Notes under the pieces: model-generated
Seen by the model: only the letters and a program-made list of their open reading frames with translations
Database searches by the model: none
What the model was told of the DNA's origin: nothing
Shown here: positions 11,031 through 23,122 of the stretch, piece after piece
Layout: each line of letters starts with the position of its first letter
Numbering within the stretch: position 1 is the stretch's first letter
Position numbers and translations under genes: made by a program
NCBI GenBank assembly: GCA_902806565.1
Contig: CADCXA010000056.1
Location: 434,001 to 498,000 of the forward strand
Reading direction: 5' to 3'
DNA from: Hypoxylon rubiginosum
Lineage: Eukaryota > Ascomycota > Sordariomycetes > Xylariales > Hypoxylaceae
Length of the DNA stretch: 64,000 bases

Positions 11031-12010
11031 GATTAGGTGGCGTCCCTGTCTTCTCCTCGCTCTATGGCTTCATATCCTACGGTTTGAAGTGGTCCTAGGC
11101 TCCGGCAAAGTGGTGAATGCAAGTTCTAGTGAAAACCCGGACTTTTGGATCGCCCTGAAGGTGGTTCAAACAATTCGCCGTCGTCACCTGTTATGAATTG
11201 CCCACGTCTGAACAAGGGTCTTCTGGAGCGGTAACGTGCTCTACTTTCCCCCGAGTTTTCCAAGTCAGATCGAGTCTTTGGTTAGGGAACTCTAGAAGCC
11301 AGACGTAGACCCTAACGCATATCATCGTCAGTATTGGGTATTCGGTCAGAATAGGCGGGAACATGTGCATGAACACGGTCTACTATACCCGGAATGTCTA
11401 GAACCCGGCCGTACTGGAGCCGTTTACCACGGTTCAGCCATAGAGCAACCAACCGGGTATTCCTAAGACGCTCAGGTTGACCCAAATAACCTCACAACAG
11501 GTCGGCGGTGTCTCGAACCAAGTACGATGCGCCTACATGAACGTGACAGTCAAGGCCGACGCTGCTATCCTACAAGCGACCACGGATATATACACTACAG
11601 CCATCATACCCCTTCAGTCCTGCCAAGGTCTTACGAGTTCGCTAACATCCCAGCCGTATCCTGTCTCGTTACTAGAGCAGTCCATCATGAAAGGAAGTAA
11701 TTCTCTGAGCCTAGGCCACTCGAATGGGCCCGCGGTCTCGACACTCTTATTGAACTACTGACAAGAGAAAGGCGACGCATCCTGATGGTGATGAAGGGCG
11801 CGCTTGAGGGGATCCGTATGCAGGCCGCGGAAAGGGGACCGCGTTAGATTATGTCTATCTAAACTACGCCGCCGGTTTTCAGGTCCCTATTTCTTTGAGA
11901 ATAAACAGAGACCGCAGGACGTCAGTAAGAAGTACGATCCCGATGGACTTTCCAGAAGGGCGTCCCGGGAGGGTTTAAACTGTTCAAAATCGTATAAAGG
12001 ATGCCGTTAG
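11031..12010 (+). pseudogene. FAD-linked (berberine-bridge-like) oxidoreductase relic
   Basis: Fragments in shifting plus frames follow the order of a fungal FAD-linked oxidoreductase. First come FFSS-YGF and EVVLGSGKVVNASSSENPD, the end of the FAD-binding domain, at about 11050-11150. Next is the substrate-domain stretch DAAILQATTDIYTTAI with LTSSLTSQPYPVSLLEQS at 11550-11690. Then come LDYVYLNYA at about 11850 and the C-terminal QDVSKKYDPDG with a Phe-Gln-Lys-Gly-Val-Pro-Gly-Gly-Phe-like end at 11915-11990. The FAD-binding N-terminus, including the His/Cys flavin-attachment region, is missing. Several stops and frameshifts make it non-functional. These enzymes often oxidise secondary metabolites, so this pair with the MFS relic may be the remains of a biosynthetic or detoxification locus. 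Confidence 0.75.
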
Positions 12011-12068
12011 TAGAAGTTTTCATGATCTAATGGCAGTCCAATTGCTAGATCGGCGGTCAAGTAAACCT

Positions 12069-12580
12069 CTACACTTCAATCTTACTAGTTAACGACTGTG
12101 ACATATCGTAAGCGCCATTCTCTTGTCGGGCGAGGCTTCTCGCCGTGATAATGGGGATATTATTAGTTCTCCAAATGTAGGGAGTCGTAAATGCAACGAC
12201 ATAAAACTGGTTGGAGATGGCACAGCAAGCGGCAAAGATGCGAGGGAGGTGGGCAACATTTATGGTACCCAATCTTTGATCGTACCATCAGCCTCCATAA
12301 TTCAAATACGAGCTTCGTCAAATAGAACTCGCATTCGAAGGAAGAAATTTGTGCGACGGACACCGCTGTGATAAAATGAGATGACTTGACTTTGAGGCTG
12401 TGAGAAATTTGGCGATACGCTGTCGATACGACGAGGTTGCTGCCGGTCCAAGTAAGCGGTGAACTTCCCGTTCCCTTCGGCAACTTCGGTAGTCGTCGGT
12501 TTCGATGATACGTTACTTCGGCCGAGACAGTTAACATCGTTGCTACAATGCTTGATTTTAGCCCTACCGTTATTGCTCAA
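12069..12580 (-). pseudogene. Unidentified minus-strand coding relic
   Basis: Three overlapping minus frames each read like protein over part of the stretch: 12580-12302, then 12300-12163, then 12272-12069. This suggests one former gene with frameshifts. The recovered pieces include LDRQQPRRIDSVSPNFSQPQ and AHLPRIFAACCAISNQFYVV followed by a hydrophobic stretch. None starts with a convincing ATG. I cannot assign a family. It abuts the FAD-oxidoreductase relic tail to tail. Confidence 0.35.
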
Positions 12581-13549
12581 GCACCAAACTTCCCCACAAA
12601 CCGCTAGTCATGAATAGCCCTGTTTATTGTAGTGTAGTCGTCTTTAGTAGGGTGTAGGTGTTGCGGGGCGTTACGTCAGACCCCTATTGACCCCTGAAGA
12701 TCAGATCGGGAAACATCTTAGGGGCTGAAAAGATCCAAGATTCCTGTCATCATCGCCTAACCCTTTCAGAAGTGTTAACAATCATCCCCTTTCTCTGTAA
12801 GGCTACATCTTCCCGTTCCTGTCGTCAAATCAGTGTCGTACGACGTAAACCATCGTCAGCCATCCATTTCTTACTCACCATCTCCTAATACGTTCCCAAT
12901 ACGAGAGCGTCGTTTTATGTTTCCATCGTCACTCCTGCCGAATGGGGAGAGGTCCAACGAATCCTCATGTACTTAGTCCGGCAGGATTCACGCCAATACC
13001 TTTAGGCATGTCATTTTCCTCTCAGCTCTCCTAGGCCAATCTTGTAGGCGTTCTACGATTTTGGTCGTAAATCTAGCAACCCCTAAAACCAATAATCTAA
13101 TGAGAGGGCTGATGCGACGGAGAAAGGTATTGTAACATAAAATGGAAGGATCTCCAAAAGTCCAAAATGCTACGCCCGATGTTACTTGATCGTCCTAGGC
13201 CACGGGAAAGGCCCAAACACCACTTGACCACTTGATAGTAATAGCTACCACGCCAACGTCGCGAGCCATCCTACCAGTCTTATGCGGGCTAAGCCACCTA
13301 CCCCTAACCAATCTATCGCACACTGATGATACTGGAGAAATACCAAGCTACAGCTACGGTGGATCGAAACATTTCGTCATGCGTTTGTATTGACGAGATA
13401 GACTACTGCTATTTTGTTTGAAATGTGTGAGAATATATAGCTTAGTGGCAAGCTCCTTGTCAAATTCTAAGGACATGACTCAAGTTCTAGCATCGAGGAA
13501 CCACCATCTATTCATTCCTGCTCCCGCTTTGTGAACCTTCTCTGTCGCC
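12581..13549. other. Intergenic, upstream of the GH71 gene
   Basis: No open frame of note. The last ~100 bp form the promoter and leader of the glucanase gene. I see nothing else. Confidence 0.4.
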
Positions 13550-15076
13550 ATGTACGGTAAAATCAACTCGGCGATAGCATTGCTGCTTGCCAGTTCCACG
13601 TTCTTGATGCAGTCTATCGTGGAGAGCAAACTCGTCTTCGCCCACTACATGGTACGTCCTCTAATAAAGCCCTCGCCCTTACCATCTCGCGAACAATTCC
13701 AACTAACACACGCAGGTGGGCACCGTCGACCCGAACACCAACCACGCGCAGCAAGACATCGACGGCGCCATCAACGTCGGCTTCGACGCCTTCGCGCTGA
13801 ACGTGGGAAACCCCGGCGCGGACTGGGCCAAGAACACGGTGCAGCAGCTCTTCGACTACGCGGGGACCCGCCAGTCGTTCAAGCTCTTCCTCAGCTTCGA
13901 CTTTTACGCGGACGGCGACATCAGCCAGCACCAGGCCCTGTTCGCGCAGTTCAAGGACCACCCGGCCCACCTGAGGTACGGCCCCGGCGACCTGCCCGTC
14001 GTCTCGTCGTACAGCGGGGGCGGCATCGGGCCCGACGCGTGGAGGAGCTTCAAGACGGCGAATAACGTGTACCTCATCCCGAACCCGGAGGCCGACGGCA
14101 ACTATTATAGCAACCCGTCGGGTTTCTTCCAGAGCTGGGGCGACGCTGTCGACGGCGTGTTCAGCTGGGAGACGGCTTGGCCTGATACTTCGGATACTCC
14201 CGTTAATGTTTCTTCCGCTAAAGATGTGGCGGTCAAGTCGGCAGCCGATGCCGCAGGCAAGGCTTACATGATGGGTAAGGTCTATATCGGGAGGTTTATC
14301 AAGACAGCATGATTGACAAATTCCAGGTCTTTCTTCGCTTCAATACAAACACTGCTGCGGCGATTCCTGGTACCGGGCAGGCGAGACCAACTTGCCCGAG
14401 CGTATGGAGCAGATCCTTTCCGTTTCGCCCGAATTCACCGAAGTCATCACCTGGGTAAGCCATACTCCCCCGTTCTCCTTCCCAAAACCAGTTCTCCTCT
14501 TCCCATGCCCACCAGTTTCACTAACTCGCCCAAAAGAACGACGCCGGCGAGAGCCACTACATCGGCCCCTGCTGGCCCGAAGGCCTCACCGCCGAGATCC
14601 TGCAGTACGGCAACTCGGACACGATCCCGCACAGCGCCTGGCAGCCCCTCATCGCCTCCTTCATCGACGCCTTCAAGTCCGGGTCCACGAACGCGGGAGC
14701 CATGAAACCCCACAGCGGCACCTTCGCCGGCGCCCTGTGGTACCGCGGCGTCCTCACCTCCTGCAGCAACGTAGGCGACAAGCCGCGGGGCGCGGGGGCC
14801 GCCGTCGACGCCGTCGACTACGCCGTGGTCCTGCCGGCCGGCAGCTCGGGTCTAAGTATCCGCGTGACGAGCGGGGGCCAGGTACTGGCTACGCAGGCGG
14901 TGAGCGGCGGGCTGAATTACAATTCGGTCGCCGGCATGAGGGCGGGCGCGCAGAAGGTCGAGCTGGTGGACGGGAGCGGGAATGTCGTGGCGACGGCGAG
15001 CGGGAGCGTGGATGTGGGGACGAGTCCGACGGATGGGTTTTGTAATTATAACTACTACGTCGCAGGGCTGCAGTAG
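13550..15076 (+). CDS. Secreted endo-alpha-1,3-glucanase (mutanase), GH71
   Basis: Four exons (13550-13651, 13716-14274, 14327-14454, 14537-15076) with consensus GT..AG introns in correct phase give 442 aa. Residues 1 to about 27 form a hydrophobic signal peptide. The mature part opens with VFAHYMVGTV and has the GH71 hallmarks: FDAFALNVG, FLSFDFYADGD, FSWETAWP, YKHCCGDSWYR and WNDAGESHYIGP (Trp263 to about residue 274). The acidic residues of the FDFY-D and WND-GE motifs are retained. The family hydrolyses alpha-1,3-glucan, in fungi mostly cell-wall alpha-glucan during remodelling or division, or that of other fungi. The size fits a catalytic domain plus beta-sandwich, without the C-terminal CBM24 of longer mutanases. 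The coding sequence is markedly GC-rich. It appears intact. Confidence 0.93.
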
Positions 15077-16130
15077 AGCGAGGCAGTATCGTTGAAGGGA
15101 GGGGGATGTTTTTAGATGCTCGGGATGGTATTTTCCTAATTTAATAAACCGATGCCGTTCAAGATGCCGTTCAACCTCCTAGTTCACGCGTGTCAAGTAA
15201 TATGAACATGCGTAGCTTTGCTTAAGGGCACGCCCTGTCATGTTTATGACTTCTATGCCTTTTTCTCTAAATTGACCCATATTTCACCCCTATTGCCCCT
15301 ATTCACCAACGCAAGACGACCGTTCCCTCACGATAACTGTCGGATAATCCGTACGACTTTCAGTAGTCAATATGAGCTCTTCCGTACGCAACCAAAGTGT
15401 TCGTCACTTTATACACCAATACATTACCAACAAATTTACCTACCTCAATAATTCAAGATAGTATTCAAACGTGGCAGTCCTTTTGGGGACAGCAGTACGA
15501 TTAGAGATTTCAACTTGAATTTCCATTTTCCGAATCAGCCAGTTGTATGAGAACGTACGTACATCTCATTGCTCTTCTGACTCAGCAACACCTACTCATC
15601 GAAACAAGTCCACAGCTACAATCGTATCCATACAATGTCATTAACAATCACATTCGTACAAAAACCCGACTGCTTGCTTGCTTGATCATGTCAATTCTCT
15701 TTGGCCTATCTTCATGAACCACATGTCAATCATAGGATCATGTGCTTCTTTCGTTCGTGATTGCATCTCTTACTCTCCAAACGAGAAGAGAGAAGTCTCG
15801 CGACTTAAACTCCTTATCCAGTCCAAGCTCAGCAGAGGGCGCGTCTCTTCGTATATAAAATCCGACATGTCAACTTTCGTGATAAAGTCAACCTGAAGGG
15901 ATGACGAAACTCTGGCACGCTATGTGCGTTTCGTAATATAGGACCCAATCTTTCAGATCAGGTTAACCGTCTTATGCAGACGATATAAAGGGGTAGAACG
16001 CGGGTCGGAGGTCTGGTGCGGAAACGGTTTCTGTAGGGAAGTAACCGTGTAGGTGATGGTATAGCTCAACACGCCGATATACGCCGATATACACGCCGTA
16101 AACCAACGTTTCAGAAGATGTCACAGCTCG
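15077..16130. other. Convergent intergenic region
   Basis: Lies between the 3' ends of the GH71 gene (plus) and the SH3 gene (minus). No supported gene; the short frames at 15218 and 15678 have no recognisable content. Confidence 0.4.
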
Positions 16131-17759
16131 TCACGTTCTTTGCGCTTTCTGGTCGACGTCCGACTCTTCAACCGGAGACTTCATCTTCGCATGAGGCAAA
16201 ACCTCGAGCGTCTGAGACTTTCTAGAGGCAGAGCTGCTACGTTTCGCATCTTGGCTACTACGACCTATCGGGGTATCACCAAAGGAATTCTGAGCCGTGG
16301 GGGTGTTGGCTTGGCTTCCTCCACGTTGGCCGTGGTAATGTACGACTTGCGGAGGGGGATGTCCGTGCTGACCGAGCAGGTGTGGAGGATACGGATCCAA
16401 ATCTTTGCTAGAGGTGGAAAATGTCGAGACGACAGGCTGGTGATAGCCGTTTGTCGGGTTGCTTCCCGTTGAGGCGTGCCCGGGCTGTTGTTGCTGCTGC
16501 GGGACGTGAGTGGTCTGAGGGAGTAGTGCTGGTCCGTTGTGTTCAGCCTGCGTAGGTGTGCCTACGTCGTGGGGGGTACCCTGACCGCCGTTGTCAAGCT
16601 GACCCGTCAGGCTCGTCATGCCGCCCTCGATATCACGAAGCAGACGGACATACTCCTCCGGCACGAGACCGCTCTCTTGAGTCTTGGGGTCCTCCGCTAC
16701 GAGCCAGCCTTGACCGTGTCTGTACGAGACCCAAATAATCTGGCCTTCGACAAGTGGCAGCTCGTTCTCGTTCTCCCTCTGAAAGTCGAATAGCGCGACA
16801 GCCTTGCCGTGCATCTCTTCGTCTGGCGAGGTAATGGTAAACTGATAATCTCTCGAATATCTCGACTCGTCGTACGGATTATAAGTAGGAGAGGAGGCGC
16901 TGCTTTCGGGCTCTGATTCGGATCGGTATCCCGTTCCGGTCTCGTTCTCGGCGTAGCTTCGTGGTTGACGACCCGATGCGGATCGGTAGGCACCAGCAGA
17001 GGTAGAATGTCGAGGTTGATCAGGCGGATAGGTGACATACTCCCCTCCGGGCCCGTTGGCCTCTCCTCCCTGGCTCACGTAGTATCGTTCAGCCCCGTCG
17101 ACACTCGTCCCGACGTAATATCTCTTCTCGTTATCCACGGTGGTCGAATTCACCAGCGAGGAAGATCCGATACCGTCCCTAGATCGCGACTTGTGGTGGC
17201 CCGTAACGGCGGACGTCGACTTGTGCTTCCTATGTCGAGAACTTACCACCGGGCTCTGTAGGTCCTCATCCTCGCTATAGGGGGGACCATCACCAAAGTG
17301 GATAGGAGCTAGCTCGCCGCCTTTTCCTAGTCCACCATCCGACGTCCAATCCCAACCCATCTTGCTCTCCCACGACGTAGGTGGGTCCGAAAGTCGTCTC
17401 GTCTCGCTGGCGGGTGTGGTCATGCCCGAGGGCGGTCTCGAAGGCTCCGGCGGGGGGCCATAGTGCATAGGATGCGAAGGATGGTAGGCGAAGTCTCGAA
17501 CGGTAGTATAGGGAAGGCTGGAGTGAAAGATGGGAAATATGTGGGAGGGTGGCCGCGAACGCGACGGGATGGATCCCGTCGAGTACTGGGACAGTCGATT
17601 CTTGGAAGCGTGCGACATGGGTCTTGGTATTTGCGATCGGCGCGCGGACGGCGAAGTGATTAGAGGCGCTAGGGACGGATGGTTTGGGTTCGATGTCTGC
17701 GGCGGGCCTGCTGGAGGCGAAGGGGCTGGGGATGAGTACGTGGACATGATTGTGGTCAT
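16131..17759 (-). CDS. SH3-domain adaptor, Nbp2/Skb5 type
   Basis: Single exon of 542 aa from the first ATG (17759; the frame upstream opens only from a TTG). Residues 1 to about 310 are disordered, rich in Ser, Pro and Tyr. One SH3 domain lies at about 318-375 (AVALFDF, then ENELPLVEGQIIWVSY, GQGWLVAEDP and GLVPEEYVRLL), with the ALYDF-like, GWL and PxxYV residues in place. The spacing and the EDP insert match yeast Nbp2 and fission-yeast Skb5. Those are adaptors that bring PP2C phosphatases to MAP-kinase pathways (HOG, cell wall) or bind PAK kinases. The C-terminal ~165 residues are Gln/His-rich and end in a basic tail. It is longer than yeast Nbp2 (236 aa) because of the disordered flanks. 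Confidence 0.85.
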   Translation of the reverse strand: MTTIMSTYSSPAPSPPAGPPQTSNPNHPSLAPLITSPSARRSQIPRPMSHASKNRLSQYSTGSIPSRSRPPSHIFPIFHSSLPYTTVRDFAYHPSHPMHYGPPPEPSRPPSGMTTPASETRRLSDPPTSWESKMGWDWTSDGGLGKGGELAPIHFGDGPPYSEDEDLQSPVVSSRHRKHKSTSAVTGHHKSRSRDGIGSSSLVNSTTVDNEKRYYVGTSVDGAERYYVSQGGEANGPGGEYVTYPPDQPRHSTSAGAYRSASGRQPRSYAENETGTGYRSESEPESSASSPTYNPYDESRYSRDYQFTITSPDEEMHGKAVALFDFQRENENELPLVEGQIIWVSYRHGQGWLVAEDPKTQESGLVPEEYVRLLRDIEGGMTSLTGQLDNGGQGTPHDVGTPTQAEHNGPALLPQTTHVPQQQQQPGHASTGSNPTNGYHQPVVSTFSTSSKDLDPYPPHLLGQHGHPPPQVVHYHGQRGGSQANTPTAQNSFGDTPIGRSSQDAKRSSSASRKSQTLEVLPHAKMKSPVEESDVDQKAQRT

Positions 17760-20700
17760 CGAGGAAAGGAAGCCGAAGCGTCGTGCATGCGTACCCAAAA
17801 TAGAACTTGTGTCAATGTCAAGTGTCAAGTGAAGAATCAAGTATGAGATCAAGTATACGCGAGCGTATCTGCGTAATCTCTTGATCGATCAAAACCGCAA
17901 GCACCGGCAAGCGATGCGGTTGTCGCCTGACAAACTCGACCTGCAAGTTGTTCCGCTTGCGCGATGCCCGATCGACGTACTCGATATCTTGGTAGGAGTA
18001 GAAGGAATGGTAGTAGTGTGACCCGAACCCAGGTATATACTATATCGGGCTGGTGCCAGTACGACCCCCCTGGGAAGGCGATGCGACAACAAAGATATTC
18101 GCCTGGGGTCTTGAAAGAAATTGGCAGAACCTTTCCTAACCTTTCCTCGAAACAAAGTCGAATAGGACGAATCGAGGAATGTCGATTTCTATAGCTCTTA
18201 GAATGGAATATTATGAACCTTGTCGTCGGATCGAGTCGTATTCGAGGTACCAATGCCTACGACAAAAAGGAACGAAGTGGTAACGGGGAAAAAAAGAGTG
18301 TCGCGAACGGAACTGCTGGCGCTGGCGCATATGCATGTGGCGGGCGTAGGCATAAGAATCGTTGAGAGAACAAGTTCTCGATGGGTCAAGACGAGTCAAA
18401 GATTAGTTTAGAAAACCCTTGAGCCTTACGAATGAACTCTGACTCGAACTCGGGGTATAGACAAAGAACAAAAAGTAATTCGTCCAAGGTCAGAAAAAAA
18501 GGCGACGTAGGGTAAGGTTTAGAAAGGCTCAGGCTCAGGCAGTCAGGGACTGTAGACTGTAGACTGTAGACTGCCCAGTAGACTGTAGATTGTGGAGAGG
18601 TTACTGAGTGGAGTGCCGGTGTACTGGCTGTACTGGCGAGTGGTCAAATTCGTGAGTCCAATTGAGTGAACTAACAGGACGAAATGGTAGTGGAATATCC
18701 TAGGTTACCAGGCTGGCAGCCTAACCAGGATAATGTTTTAGCGGCTTTGAAGCTTTGGCTTTGGGTCTTGGAGCCTTGGCCCACTATATTACAATGCCCA
18801 CAAGCACAAGCCTACAGCCTACATGTACCTAACGAGTACAATACCCAAGTACATATTTCGTACAGCACCTATCAAATTCGATACCGCTTCTGTAGACCTA
18901 CATGTTTTTCTAGGTAGGTACCCAAACAATGCCTACAACTTTGGAACGTAATCGAAAGGACTTGAATTTACTTTGTACATTGGAACAAGACTGACGCAAG
19001 CAAAGATGCGGTGCAATGTAGCAGAATGCAGCACAAGTTTGCAAACCGCATCTACCATCCTCGAATGACAAGTCACGGGCGTTTTCCGTCAGAAGAAAAA
19101 AAAAAAGAGCGGCTCCTATCCATCCAACTGGTTCCAGAAATCATCCAAGCTGGGCTGGCTGGGCTGGATGGTTGCTATTAAGCGCGTCGTGAAGAAATCT
19201 TACTGGTTGAAACCCGGCTGGAGACCCTTTATTAGCGGCTCCTTTCCCTTGGTTCCTCGGGCGGGGGATTAGCGAATGGCGAATGGCGAATGGCGAATGA
19301 AGGTCTACCTGAAATGGTCACGGCGGTTGTTAGACTTGTGAGATGGGTTGTCAGTAGTCAAATTGGAGATGTAGGACGAGCTTATAACCAGAGTTTCAGG
19401 TACACATTGTGACTTTGTTAGTACGGAAAAGGGGTATTTACATGAGCAAGCTTTACAAGTTTCCCATGTTGGCGAGGAGAAACAGCTTCGTCTTATAGCG
19501 GTTGCTTTCGTACGAAAATGGGCAAATCTTACCTGTTCCTGGCTCTCTTCTGTTGCTTGAATTGCAAATAAAACACTCGTTCTTATGTCCTTATGTCCTC
19601 CATTATATCAAGTCACTATCAAGAATCAACAGCTGTCGAGTAAAAGTCGTTAATAATAAACAGTTCTATACCCTGTACCAATAACTGTCAAGTTTCGGGT
19701 CATCATGAACCATCAGATGCCTTTTACACGTGTAGAAGCACACATGAAGCACGTGTATCGAAGCAATGGAACATGTAGCCTTAGACACTCAACTCAGACT
19801 CTTACTCTTCTAATCGGAATTATATGATCGACGATATCCCATGATGATGCTGACTGTAATGATGCGCACAAGGCATCGAGTAGCAAAGTCGTCGTAGTTA
19901 GGTTACACTCATAGTTACCTCGCAACCCAATTAGGGGACTTGTCACGTATTATCCAACACTTGTAGTCTCCGAGATGAGTCCAACAAGATATCAAGTTTG
20001 TCGTTGGCGCAGATAGATTAAAATTTTCGTAATTCCTGCAAGCTTTCTAACGATTGCCTATACTGCTTCTTGCATACACATCTCACATACAGACTTACAG
20101 ACATACCACATACCGACAGACAGACAACAGACCTACATACACACCGTTAGCAAGATACATACCTGCCTACATACTTATACGACCTACATAAAGTTGCTTC
20201 GTCATGCTTCTCTAGCGCTCACGCCATGCAGCACAGCGTCCATTTCTGCGGATATGATTGACAAATCCGACGAACAGCCCGAAGAAACCATGCATCTAGT
20301 CAAATGGTGAAACAAGTCGGCATAGTTGATTTGTACCAATACACGTGACCCTTTGCCGATGCTTCAATCCGTCATCGCTCACTCGGAATATGCACATGTA
20401 CGTAGGGTTACGAACACACAAAGAAGCGGTCTGATTTAGGATGTATAAATAATATATATATGTTTTCTCAAAGGAACACGATGCAATGTAAAACAGACGC
20501 CGGATGACAAGAATTCAAGGTACACGGGAGGTATACGTAGGTAGACTATAGCCCACGGTACTATCTACAAATACCTGCGTGCCTAGGTATAATTCCCTCC
20601 GCTAATGAGTCAATGAATCATGTGGAAAACTCGTGGCAGAAAAGCAAACAGAGTGAAGCTCCGGTTCTTAATAGGAAATTTGAAAAATAATCTCACCCAA

Positions 20701-21775
20701 GATCATGCGTATAAACCGGTCCGGACCTACTCCTGGTTGGATCGGATGTTGCATCGAACGGGAGGGAGAGTTGGAGTACATAAAGAAGACTCGGAGAGTA
20801 GACGTGCAGGAGATGTTACTATTTATGGAAACATCCATTCCAGCTACTACGTATGTAGGGCGCCGGCCGTACAGTAGTGGAGTAGAGACCATACACATCG
20901 AGACCATCCTATTGGTTATAACCACTCCCACCGCAACTGTTGGAGTCGTTCTGTCGTTTGTTTCACATTTCCTGCATCTGTTCTACCTATCCAATCCCAA
21001 AGAGCCAACCATCAAGTCTCGTGGAGTCCTACTGTCGTTGGAAGGTCACCGAACATTGAAGTAGAAGATCTAGGCTTGAACCGATTCAGGCTGCCAGGTC
21101 GAGTCGAATTTCTAGAATCCTCTAGTTCATAATGAAAGCTTTCTGGTCTTGAATTAGGCATTATAGTCATTACCATAGTATAGGACAAGGACATACTCCA
21201 AGATTTCATTCCAGATCCCAAGATTCTCCCAAGATTCTCCCAAGATTCAGGTCGACAGGTAGGTAGCCGTGATTACGTAATATCGGTATGCTCCGTGCGT
21301 CCCGGCAAGGATTAACTATTTCCGAATCTCGGTAAATATCTGGCTTACGTAACCGACGTAGCTAAACAAAGCTACACCTGCGAAAAATATCACCGGAAAG
21401 AATAGCATCTCCATTTCACATCACACATCACACATCACACATTCTAACTCGCAAAAGGTAAGCAAAGAGATATCGTGCTTTATCTAGTTCTCTTCCCCTT
21501 GAACGAATAACTACGTGCAATTAACATGATGAAAATCATTATTGGAGCTGTCTGATTTCTTGATGACACCCTTTATTACCTTACGCAACTTTTCTGAATT
21601 GCCTAACGCCAACGACATTCCTATGCTCTGCTTTTGCTACTGTAGATATATACATGTATTGACTTGATTAACCAGGGTTATCTCGACGTAGCCTCCAAAT
21701 CTACGACGAGCATGCGAAAAGTCTTCATAAGCATCAACCGACTTTGCTCGTAGGATTGAGCTTCCGGAAAACACC
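17760..21775. other. 4-kb intergenic region with microsatellites
   Basis: No convincing gene in 4 kb. Simple repeats include GACTGTA copies at 18548-18594, GAATGGC x4 at about 19273-19300, CAGACA-rich DNA at 20095-20150 and CACATCA copies at 21417-21440. The small frames at 20620-21064 and 21012-21221 overlap on both strands and carry no recognisable motif. The left part is the promoter of the SH3 gene and the right part that of SSU72. Confidence 0.4.
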
Positions 21776-22621
21776 ATGGAGGTTGTAAACGGGGCTGCTG
21801 CTCCTGTAGCTCCTGCGGCTCCCGCACCAGCAACGAATGGCGATCGGGAAGATACCGGAGGCTTCAAGCTAAAATTCTGCACCGTATGTGCTAGCAACCA
21901 AAACAGGTATGACTTCATCTAATTCTACTCCGGCAATATCTCAGAAATGCTTACACGATGCAGATCTATGGAGGCACACCTCCGGTTGTCCCAGGCCAAC
22001 TACCCCGTCATCTCTTTCGGCACCGGATCTCTCGTCCGACTTCCCGGACCGTCGATTACCCAGCCCAACGTCTACCAGTTCAACAAGGTATCCTACGATG
22101 CGATGTACAAAGAACTTCACGACAAAGACCCCAGACTCTACACGGCCAACGGCCTGCTAAACATGTTGGGGAGAAATCGACAAGTGAAATGGGGTCCGGA
22201 GCGATGGCAAGACTGGCAGATCGGAATTCCCAGAAACGAGCACGCTGCGGACCGCGGCAGCGAGGGCACGGAGGGCGGTGTGGTGGATATAGTATTCACC
22301 TGCGAGGAGAGATGCTGGGATGCCGTCATCGACGATCTTCTCAACAGAGGGTCCCCCCTGAGCAAACCCGTTCATATCATCAACGTCGACATTAAGGATA
22401 ATCATGAGGAAGCATCCATCGGCGGACGTGGTATTCTTGACCTAGCCGACTCGTTAAACGCGGCTGCGAAGGAGGAGCGGGAGGCTATAGGACCCGCCGC
22501 GTTTGATATGGCGAGCGCTGCTAGTAGAGCCTCTTTTGACGAACGGGTACCGGAGATCGTGGGCGAGTGGCAAGAGAGATGGCCAAACCTGCCGGCGACG
22601 TGGACGTTGGCTTGGTTTTGA
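21776..22621 (+). CDS. SSU72: RNA polymerase II CTD phosphatase Ssu72
   Basis: Two exons (21776-21906 and 21964-22621) are split within the catalytic loop by a 57-bp intron, giving 262 aa. The start ATG precedes an Ala/Pro-rich leader of about 30 residues. The phosphatase signature is CASNQNRS, with nucleophile Cys38 and Arg44 (C-x5-R), the arginine codon being completed by exon 2. Further hallmarks are [14 protein letters not shown], the [13 protein letters not shown] region and [19 protein letters not shown]. The family dephosphorylates Ser5/Ser7 of the polymerase CTD as part of the cleavage and polyadenylation factor and aids transcription termination and gene looping. The length is somewhat greater than yeast Ssu72 (206 aa) because of the leader. 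It is convergent with the next minus-strand gene. Confidence 0.95.
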
Positions 22622-23122
22622 TATGCAATGCGTCTTTTTTCTTTTCTTGATGATACCCCAGAATAGTCTTTATTGCATACGCTGCTTACAGTCGAGACTC
22701 CGAGAAGGCTTGGCCGGATAGATGAGTAACGAATTGTTAATGTTAATAATTCAGTCTACCAGTTACAGCATGGCATTTTATGGCCATGTCATATTGCACC
22801 GTATTCGTTATTATTCTTGAATACTATAAAACCGGCAACGCAACAGATGAACTTTTCGGGTTTAAAGATGGCCTATGTCTTGTTTCTATACGTGGCGATT
22901 TCAAAAGACCTTACCTACACCACTCGAAAACCGAAGTCGTGATAAACATCTCGGGAGAAAATGTCGTTGGATTAGAGCAGCGGAATTTCCTTCTGTATAG
23001 GAAATACCATCAAGCTGCTTACTGAAGAAGGGACTAAGTGAGCATATACGAATAGTCAAATAGTATCAGCTAATCCCAAAGAACTGATTATTGGACTGGT
23101 CACTTGCCTATACGCAACTCTT

